The position numbers and the translations under genes were made by a program. A DNA stretch of 44,099 bases from Actinoplanes oryzae. Lineage in GTDB: Bacteria > Actinomycetota > Actinomycetes > Mycobacteriales > Micromonosporaceae. This document shows positions 1-5,077 of this stretch, piece by piece. Position 1 is the stretch's first letter, and every line of letters starts with the position of its first letter. Location: contig NZ_JAUQWH010000067.1 of assembly GCF_030757795.1 (NCBI RefSeq), positions 1 to 44,099 on the forward strand, given 5' to 3'. The notes below the pieces were generated by a model that did not search any database, was not told the DNA's origin, and was given only the letters and a program-made list of their open reading frames with translations.

Positions 1-2
1 GA

Positions 3-53
3 TGCGTGACGCCGATGCCGTCCGCCATCACCATCAACCCGCCGGGGCGGTAG
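3..53 (+). CDS. Possible C-terminal tail of a gene entering from the left edge
   Basis: One frame is open from base 3 to a TAG at 51-53 and reads CVTPMPSAITINPPGR, a Pro/Thr-rich tail. A strong hairpin follows 16 bases later, as expected after a gene end. In many actinobacteria a class A penicillin-binding protein with a Pro-rich tail sits upstream of yqeY; that assignment is inference from gene order only. Sixteen residues are too few to identify the protein. Confidence 0.3.
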   Translation, partial: CVTPMPSAITINPPGR

Positions 54-69
54 CCCCTACTCGCCACAA

Positions 70-101
70 CGGGCGGTCACCCCTCTCGGGGTGGCCGCCC
101 G
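70..101. terminator. Strong hairpin, probable bidirectional terminator
   Basis: CGGGCGGTCACCCC pairs with GGGGTGGCCGCCCG (14 bp including one G-T pair) around a TCTC loop. It lies between the end of the left-edge reading frame and the 3' end of yqeY on the opposite strand, so it could serve both. There is no long T-run, as is usual in high-GC actinobacteria. Confidence 0.6.
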
Positions 102-149
102 TTCTCTGTGCCTGGTCAGCAGAGCTGGTCGCGCACCTCGGCGATGGGG

Positions 150-602
150 TCAGCCGAGCTGCTTGCGGACCTCGGCGGCGACGCGGCCGCCCTCGGCGCG
201 GCCGGCGACGGCGGCCTGGGCGGCCTTCATCGCGGGGCCCATCTGCGCCTTGCTCGCGAAGCCGCCCGCCTCGAGCGCGCCCTTGACCAGCGTCGCGATC
301 TCCTCGTCGGACAGCTGCTTCGGCAGGTAGCGGTCGAGGATCTCGCCCTCGGCGCTCTCCTTCGCGGCCTGCTCCGCCCGGCCGGCCCCGGAGAAGGCGG
401 ACGCGGCCTCCCGCCGCTTCTTCGCCTCCTTGGTCAGCACGGCGAGCACCTCGTCGTCCGACAGCTCCCGGGCGGCATCCCCGGACACCTCGGCGGTGCG
501 GACGGCGGCGAGCGCCATGCGCAGCGTGGAGGTGCCGAGCTCGTCCCGGCTCTTCATCGCGGTGTGCAGATCATCGGTCAGGCGGTCTTTCAGCGTTCCC
601 AT
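150..602 (-). CDS. GatB/YqeY domain-containing protein
   Basis: This is a 150-residue protein of the YqeY family, related to the C-terminal helical domain of GatB and thought to bind tRNA; the exact cellular role is not settled. The sequence begins MGTLKDRLTDDLHTAMKSRD and contains the family's EILDRYLPKQLSDEE segment, with a lysine/alanine-rich C-terminal helical half; it is full length. The ATG at 602 is chosen because family members start at this point and a TAGTTT -10 box lies 8 nt upstream (611-616 on this strand), so the mRNA is probably leaderless or nearly so. It is divergent from the metallophosphoesterase gene, only 25 bp away. Confidence 0.9.
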   Translation of the reverse strand: MGTLKDRLTDDLHTAMKSRDELGTSTLRMALAAVRTAEVSGDAARELSDDEVLAVLTKEAKKRREAASAFSGAGRAEQAAKESAEGEILDRYLPKQLSDEEIATLVKGALEAGGFASKAQMGPAMKAAQAAVAGRAEGGRVAAEVRKQLG

Positions 603-610
603 GGACGCCC

Positions 611-620
611 AAACTACTCT
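611..620. promoter_or_regulatory. Overlapping divergent -10 elements (leaderless pair)
   Basis: On the plus strand TACTCT (615-620) sits 7 nt before the ATG at 628. On the minus strand TAGTTT (611-616) sits 8 nt before the ATG at 602. Both fit the TANNNT consensus and share two base pairs, so the two sigma-bound complexes probably exclude each other. The boxes are seen; promoter function is inferred from spacing. Confidence 0.55.
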
Positions 621-627
621 GGCTCCC

Positions 628-1521
628 ATGCGCAAGCGCCCCTTTATCACCGCCGCCGCCACGCTGGCCGCCACCGGCGCGGCCACTTTCGCGTACGCCT
701 CCCTGGTCGAGCGCAACCTCTTCACGCTCCGGCGGGTCGACGTCCCGGTGCTCGAACCCGACGCCGAACCGCTGCGCATCCTCCACCTGTCGGACCTGCA
801 CATGATGCCTGACCAGCATCGCAAGCAGTCCTGGATCGCCGCGCTCGCCGGCACCGACCCCGACCTGGTCATCGTCACGGGCGACAACATGTCCTCCCCC
901 GACGCGGTCCCCGGCGTCCTGCGCGCCCTCGGCCCCCTCCTCGCCCTCCCCGGCGCCTTCGTCTTCGGCTCCAACGACTACCGCGGCCCGGTCTGGAAGA
1001 ACCCGCTGAGCTACGTCTTCGGCTCCGGCGAATACGTCCAGGGCGTCGACCTGCCCACCGAGACGCTGCGCACCGCCCTCACCGAGTCGGGCTGGGCCGA
1101 CCTCAACAACGCCCGCACCACCCTCAAGGCCGGCGGCCGCACCATCGAACTCGTCGGCGTCGACGACCCCCACATCGACCGCGACGACTACTCCGCCGTC
1201 GCCGGACCCGCCACCCCCGGCACCGACCTCCACCTCGGCGTCACCCACACCCCCGCCAAGCGCGTCCTCGACGCCATGGCCGCCGACGGCTTCGCCCTCC
1301 TCCTCGCCGGCCACACCCACGGCGGCCAGGTCTGCGTCCCCACCTACGGCGCCCTGACCACCAACTGCGACCTCCCCCGCTCCATGGCCAAGGGCCTCCA
1401 CCGCTGGCCGGGCTCCGACTCCTGGCTCCACGTCTCCGCCGGCCTGGGCACCCACCCGACGGCCCCGGTCCGCTTCGCCTGCCGCCCGGAAGCCTCGATC
1501 CTCACCCTGATCCCCCGCTGA
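628..1521 (+). CDS. Metallophosphoesterase, membrane-anchored
   Basis: This 297-residue calcineurin-like phosphoesterase resembles the YkuE/YaeI type, whose members cleave phosphoester bonds with two metal ions. Visible metal-ligand motifs are DLH (residues 56-58), GDN (85-87), GSND (114-117, in place of the usual GNHD, a variant I associate with actinobacterial homologues) and the C-terminal GHTHGGQ. A basic N-terminus followed by a hydrophobic stretch (residues 7-25) suggests a signal anchor. An in-frame ATG at 601 would overlap the divergent yqeY start, so 628 is preferred. The TACTCT box 7 nt upstream implies a leaderless transcript. The substrate cannot be read from the sequence. Confidence 0.88.
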   Translation: MRKRPFITAAATLAATGAATFAYASLVERNLFTLRRVDVPVLEPDAEPLRILHLSDLHMMPDQHRKQSWIAALAGTDPDLVIVTGDNMSSPDAVPGVLRALGPLLALPGAFVFGSNDYRGPVWKNPLSYVFGSGEYVQGVDLPTETLRTALTESGWADLNNARTTLKAGGRTIELVGVDDPHIDRDDYSAVAGPATPGTDLHLGVTHTPAKRVLDAMAADGFALLLAGHTHGGQVCVPTYGALTTNCDLPRSMAKGLHRWPGSDSWLHVSAGLGTHPTAPVRFACRPEASILTLIPR

Positions 1522-1600
1522 CCAACCCACCCCGCGCGCCGCCCACCCGGCGCGCGGGCCGTCCCACCGCCGCCACGCTGCCCACCACCGAGCCCAGCGC

Positions 1601-1644
1601 CAGCTCCAACTTTGCTCCAACTTTCTCCAACAACTTGGAGCAAA
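1601..1644. repeat. GTTGGAG direct repeats with a 10-bp inverted repeat
   Basis: TTTGCTCCAA (1611-1620) is the exact inverse of TTGGAGCAAA (1635-1644). Read on the minus strand there are also three head-to-tail copies of GTTGGAG spaced 10 and 11 bp apart, followed by one inverted copy. Helically phased copies suggest a protein-binding cluster or an intramolecular hairpin. There is no T-run after the stem, so a simple terminator is less likely. Confidence 0.55.
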
Positions 1645-2037
1645 TGACCAGTCGTCGCAGGCCAGGACGCATGCCGGACGCGGGCGCCTCGCACATCCGC
1701 GAGGCCTGCTGAGCGCCCGTGCTCAGTCCAGGGCGCTCGCCAGGCGCCGACGCCGCCACATCTCACCGGCTGCCCGGCGGCGTAGGGGCAGATGCCCTCG
1801 GTCCGCCGCGACGCGCTGATCAGCGTCCCAGCCGCTGCGCAACGCATCGTGGGCATCCGGCCTCGGAGACCCGCCGTCGGCCAGGGCATCGCGGCGCGGC
1901 AACAGGCGGGCGTCGCAGTGGCGGAGACTCGGCGGTGACAGGCGATGTGACGAAGCACGCGATCGGTCCCAGTCACCCGGGCAAGAATGGCAGCGAGGCC
2001 TCCCCCGCGCCGCGCTCCCACCGCCGGCACATCGACC

Positions 2038-2240
2038 TCGGCTCGGCCCCCGTCACGACTCGACTCGGCTCGGCTCGGTCACGGCTCGGCCCCGTCACGA
2101 CTCGGCTCGGTCACGGCTCAGCTCGGCTCGGTCGCGTCACGACTCGGCTCGGTAACGGCTCGGCTCGGCTCGGTCGCGACTCGGCTCCGTCACGACTCGG
2201 CCCGGCTCGGCTCGGGTCCGTCGCGACTTCGGCTGGGGAC
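2038..2240. repeat. GC-rich minisatellite of GTCACGACTCGGCTCGG-like units
   Basis: About 200 bp consist almost entirely of permuted CTCGGCTCGG blocks separated by GTCACGA, GTCACGG or GTCGCGA. The units are imperfect, varying from about 10 to 27 bp, and the array is not coding in any convincing frame. Lack of fixed spacers excludes CRISPR. It lies just beyond the terminator of tRNA-Pro. Slipped-strand expansion is the simplest explanation. Confidence 0.8.
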
Positions 2241-2294
2241 AGTCGCGCTCCGCCTCGGGTGCGCCGCACCCGGAAAGCCAACCCCGGAAAAGCA

Positions 2295-2328
2295 GTCAGG
2301 GCCAGCCCCCGAAGGAGCCGGCCCTGAC
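2295..2328 (-). terminator. Terminator hairpin of tRNA-Pro
   Basis: GTCAGGGCC (2295-2303) is the exact complement of GGCCCTGAC (2320-2328), with a partly paired GC-rich interior. It begins 9 nt beyond the encoded CCA end of tRNA-Pro on the transcribed strand, the normal place for a tRNA terminator. Confidence 0.65.
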
Positions 2329-2336
2329 GTCGCACA

Positions 2337-2413
2337 TGGTCGGGGTGACAGGATTTGAACCTGCGGCCTCTACGTCCCGAACGTAGCGCGCTACCAAGCT
2401 GCGCCACACCCCG
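2337..2413 (-). tRNA. tRNA-Pro (anticodon CGG)
   Basis: The minus strand gives a complete cloverleaf: acceptor CGGGGTG pairs with CACCCCG, the D-arm contains AGCTTGGTAGC, the anticodon stem CTACG/CGTAG encloses loop TTCGGGA (anticodon CGG), and the T-arm contains GGTTCAAATCC. Discriminator A and CCA are genome-encoded (2340-2337). A TAGTAT -10 box lies at 2428-2433 with TTCGCG 17 bp upstream (2451-2456), implying a short 5' leader removed by RNase P. Confidence 0.95.
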
Positions 2414-2533
2414 CTGCGTGCTGGTCAATACTATCCGACTCTCCGTCAGCCGCGAAATCGGTATCCCCCAGCGCACGAAAGCCCAGCTCAGAACGGCTTT
2501 ACCGGGTCGCGGCGAAGGGCCGGCGAATGGCCA

Positions 2534-2581
2534 GCGAAGGGCGCGGCGAAGGGCGCGGCGAAGGGCGCGGCGAAGGGCGCG
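2534..2581. repeat. Four perfect tandem copies of a 12-bp unit
   Basis: GCGAAGGGCGCG is repeated four times without change, with degenerate copies just before it (2511-2533). It lies in the gap between the promoter of tRNA-Pro and that of the MerR gene. No coding function is apparent. Confidence 0.85.
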
Positions 2582-2643
2582 GCGGACCTGGGTGGGAGGC
2601 GCCCACCGCGAGGGCCATTGCGGCGCGCGAGCTACGCTCAACC

Positions 2644-2659
2644 CTGACGTTGACGTCAG
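2644..2659. promoter_or_regulatory. Dyad, probable MerR operator/promoter
   Basis: CTGACGTTGACGTCAG contains a perfect CTGACG/CGTCAG inverted repeat 15 bp before the merR start. A TACGCT -10 candidate is at 2633-2638, so the dyad would lie at or just after the transcription start. MerR-family proteins commonly bind such dyads at their own promoter; autoregulation is inferred. Confidence 0.5.
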
Positions 2660-2674
2660 AGGCAAGGAGTCACG

Positions 2675-3043
2675 GTGCGGATCGGTGAGCTGGCGACGAA
2701 GGCAGGCGTGAGCGTGCGGGCGCTGCGCTACTACGAGGAGCAGCGGCTGCTGTGGTCGGAGCGCAGTCCCAGCGGGCAACGGCACTATCCGGACCCGGCC
2801 GTCGAGCGGGTGCAGCTGATCCAGATGCTCTACAGCGCCGGGCTGTCCAGCAGCACGATCGCCAGTCTCCTGCCCTGTGTCGACGCCAACGAGAGCACCC
2901 CCGAGTCGCGGGCCATCCTGGCTGCCGAGCGTGAGCGCATCGACGCTCAGATCACCAATCTGGTCCGTACGCGTGACAGGCTCGACGCCGTCATCGCCTC
3001 CACCACGCATCCGGACAACGGTTGTGTGGTGACTCACGCGTGA
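2675..3043 (+). CDS. MerR-family transcriptional regulator
   Basis: This 122-residue regulator starts at GTG, with AAGGAG 5 nt upstream. Residues 1-70 form the MerR winged helix, recognised by RIGELATKAGVSVRALRYYE and the following QRLL and SGQRHY segments. Residues about 90-115 form the antiparallel coiled-coil dimerisation helix. The C-terminus is short, with no separate effector domain. Cysteines occur in LLPC and NGC near the end, which might bind metal or sense thiol redox, but the canonical mercury or SoxR cysteine sets are not evident. It overlaps cutA by 4 nt (GTGA), suggesting co-translation. Target genes are unknown; a dyad at 2644-2659 suggests autoregulation. Confidence 0.9.
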   Translation: MRIGELATKAGVSVRALRYYEEQRLLWSERSPSGQRHYPDPAVERVQLIQMLYSAGLSSSTIASLLPCVDANESTPESRAILAAERERIDAQITNLVRTRDRLDAVIASTTHPDNGCVVTHA

Positions 3044-3393
3044 GCGAGGACGTCTGCGAGGTCATTGTCACCGCCGCCGGCGCCGAGTGGCTCGCCGCGT
3101 TCACCAGGCGGCTGGTCGAGGACAGGCTGGCGGCCTGCGGACAGCAGGTCACCAGCATCCGGTCGATCTACCGCTGGGAGGGCGCCGTCCACGACGAGCC
3201 CGAGGCGCGGGTCGCCCTGCACACCCGCGCCTCGCTGGTGCCCGAGATCGTCGCGCGGGCCGATGCCGAGCACCCTTACGACGTACCGTGCGTCTTCGCC
3301 CTGCCCGTCCTCGGCGGCAACCCCGCGTACCTCGAATGGGTCCGGGAGGAGACTAGGCCAGGTCCTGGCGGGTCAGCAGCGCCCGCAGCGTGA
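3040..3393 (+). CDS. cutA: CutA-family divalent cation tolerance protein
   Basis: CutA1 proteins are small ferredoxin-like trimers historically linked to copper tolerance; their biochemical role is still debated. The 117-residue product has the family core VEDRLAACGQQV, the SIYRWEG strand and a C-terminal NPAYLEWV. The GTG at 3040 overlaps the merR stop as GTGA and begins the family's first beta strand six residues in (EVIVTAA). The C-terminus carries about 12 extra residues (RPGPGGSAAPAA) that read into the 3' end of the convergent pyrE gene, a 41-bp tail-to-tail overlap. It is probably co-transcribed with the MerR gene. Confidence 0.88.
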   Translation: MSEDVCEVIVTAAGAEWLAAFTRRLVEDRLAACGQQVTSIRSIYRWEGAVHDEPEARVALHTRASLVPEIVARADAEHPYDVPCVFALPVLGGNPAYLEWVREETRPGPGGSAAPAA

Positions 3394-3868
3394 TGCCCTC
3401 GGCGGCGAGTGCCTCGGAGCCGCCCTCCTGCCGGTCGATGACGCACAGCGCGTGGTCCACGTGCGCGCCGAGCTTGCGCAGGTCGGCCGTGGAGAGGACG
3501 ACCTGGCCGCCGGAGGTGACCACGTCCTCCACGACGAGCACCCGGCGGCCCGCGACCTCGGCGCCCTCGGCCAGCCGCGCGGTGCCGTACTGCTTGGCCT
3601 GCTTGCGTACGAAGGCCGTGGGCAGCTTGGCGTGCCGGGCGACGGCGGTGACCACCGCGATGCCGCCCATCTCCAGGCCGGCCAGCACCTCGGTGCCCTC
3701 GGGGATCAGCACGGCCATCCGCTCGGCGAGCTGGTCGAGCAGGACCGGGTCGGCCTCGAACTGGTACTTGTCGAAGTATTCGTTGGCGATCCGGCCGGAG
3801 CGGAGGGTGAACTCGCCGGTCAGCCGGGCTACGTCGCGGACCTGCCGCGCGAGGTCAGAGTCAGTCAC
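3353..3868 (-). CDS. pyrE: Orotate phosphoribosyltransferase
   Basis: This 171-residue cytosolic enzyme joins orotate to PRPP to give OMP in de novo pyrimidine synthesis. The type I phosphoribosyltransferase PRPP loop is clear (RVLVVEDVVTSGGQ, about residues 108-121), as are the flexible catalytic-loop segment FVRKQAKQYGTA (about 87-98) and the N-terminal GEFTLRSG substrate loop. Length is typical. The GTG at 3868 is chosen because a TAGCTT -10 box (3875-3880 on this strand) ends 6 nt upstream, the geometry of a leaderless transcript. It is convergent with cutA and divergent from the FIST gene. Confidence 0.93.
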   Translation of the reverse strand: MTDSDLARQVRDVARLTGEFTLRSGRIANEYFDKYQFEADPVLLDQLAERMAVLIPEGTEVLAGLEMGGIAVVTAVARHAKLPTAFVRKQAKQYGTARLAEGAEVAGRRVLVVEDVVTSGGQVVLSTADLRKLGAHVDHALCVIDRQEGGSEALAAEGITLRALLTRQDLA

Positions 3869-3916
3869 GCGAACAAGCTAGCTCAGTGATGCGCGCCACC
3901 TGCCGATAGGGAGGTC

Positions 3917-5077
3917 ATGCAGAGCACCCCGGGTCGGTGGTTCGGTGCGGGCCACAGTGCCGCCCCCGACTCCGCGAAGGCCGGTGCCGAGGCGACGACC
4001 GGCGCGCTCGCCGGGCGTACGCCGAAAGCGGTCTTCGTCTTCGCCTCGACGTCGTACGACCTGCCCGCGCTGCTGGACGCCGTGCGCGCGGAGGCCGGAC
4101 CGGAGGCCGCGATCGTGGGCGGGACAGCCCTGGGCGAGCTTTCCTCGACCGGCGGGGCGACGAGGGGCGGCGTGGCGGTCACGGCCCTGGGTGGGGACGG
4201 CTTCCAGGTGGGTACGCTCCTCGCGTACGTCGGCGGCAACGGTCACCGCGAAGCCGGGGCGGAGGTCGCCGCGGCCATGACCGGCATCAACCGCCCGTAC
4301 ACGGCCCTCGTGCTGCTGTGCGAGGGCATGTCGGGGAACCCGCACGAGATCGTCCGGGGCGCCTACTCCGTGCTCGGCGCCGCTGTGCCCCTGGTCGGCG
4401 GGCTGACCGCGCACGACACGGGCGGCGCGCGGTCGTACCAGTTCTGCGAGGACCGCGTGGTCACCGGGGCGGTGATCGGCGTGGGGATCGGCTCGGACGC
4501 CCCGATCGGCATCGGCATCGGGCACGGCTGGCACCGGGTCGAGCCGCCCATGGTCATCACCCGCAGCGATCAGCGCCGGATCCTGGAGCTGGACGGCGAG
4601 CACGCGCTCGACGTCCTCCTGCGGCACCGCGGGCTCGATCCCTCGGCGGACCTGATCACTCCGGGACGCCGGATCGAGGCGGTGGGGTTGTCGCGCCGCA
4701 GCGGCGAGGACATCCGGGTGATCACCGAGGCGAACCAGGACGACAGGTCGGTGACGGGCCTGGCCACCATGCCGCAGGGCAGCATCTGCTGGCTGATGGA
4801 GGGCGATCGCGACTCGATGGTCGCCGGGGCGGAGGCCTCGTGCCGCGAGGCCCTGGACGCGCTGGGCGGTCAGGAGCCGCTGGGCGTCCTCGCCTTCAAC
4901 TGCGGGGGCCGGCTGGCGGAGCTGGGCGCGGACGGCGTACGCGAGGAAGTCGAGGCCCTGCGCACCGCCCTGGGTGACGTGCCCTTCGGCGGCGCCTACA
5001 CGCTCGGCGAGATCGCCCGGGTACGCGGCTCGCTCGGCACGCACGCCCTGACCCTCGTCACGATGGCGCTCGCCTGA
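3917..5077 (+). CDS. FIST N/C-domain sensory protein
   Basis: This 386-residue protein matches the FIST sensory module, described as an intracellular small-ligand (possibly amino-acid) sensor found with signalling enzymes. The N-terminal half contains IVGGTALGELSSTGG and the VPLVGGLTAHD glycine motif; the C-terminal half (about 230-385) contains LAFNCGGRLAELG and a final FGGAYTLGEIARV segment typical of FIST C. There is no signal peptide or transmembrane segment, so it is cytoplasmic. GGGAGG lies 4 nt before the ATG. Its stop overlaps the start of the downstream c-di-GMP gene (TGATG), so the two are translationally coupled. I infer that it supplies the input signal for that enzyme. Confidence 0.85.
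   Translation: MQSTPGRWFGAGHSAAPDSAKAGAEATTGALAGRTPKAVFVFASTSYDLPALLDAVRAEAGPEAAIVGGTALGELSSTGGATRGGVAVTALGGDGFQVGTLLAYVGGNGHREAGAEVAAAMTGINRPYTALVLLCEGMSGNPHEIVRGAYSVLGAAVPLVGGLTAHDTGGARSYQFCEDRVVTGAVIGVGIGSDAPIGIGIGHGWHRVEPPMVITRSDQRRILELDGEHALDVLLRHRGLDPSADLITPGRRIEAVGLSRRSGEDIRVITEANQDDRSVTGLATMPQGSICWLMEGDRDSMVAGAEASCREALDALGGQEPLGVLAFNCGGRLAELGADGVREEVEALRTALGDVPFGGAYTLGEIARVRGSLGTHALTLVTMALA

Larger units (their letters stand above)
1522..2294. other. Long non-coding stretch without a recognisable gene
   Basis: About 770 bp separate the metallophosphoesterase from tRNA-Pro. Open frames exist in all directions but none resembles a known protein, and their low-complexity Arg/Gly/Ala composition looks like GC-rich background. 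It contains a cluster of GTTGGAG repeats with a 10-bp dyad (1601-1644) and a minisatellite (2038-2240). It could be a decayed insertion downstream of the tRNA, but no integrase remnant is identifiable by eye. Confidence 0.5.

Noticed and set aside
601..627. ATG 601 as start of the metallophosphoesterase
   Set aside because: It would place the start on top of the divergent yqeY ATG and upstream of the TACTCT -10 box, so the codon would not be transcribed from that promoter.
1344..2030. A 228-residue minus-strand frame across the gene-free stretch
   Set aside because: It overlaps the end of the metallophosphoesterase, has Arg/Gly/Ala-rich low-complexity sequence and no recognisable motif.
2038..2240. 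Possible CRISPR array
   Set aside because: Units are contiguous, imperfect and variable in length with no unique spacers, and there are no cas genes.
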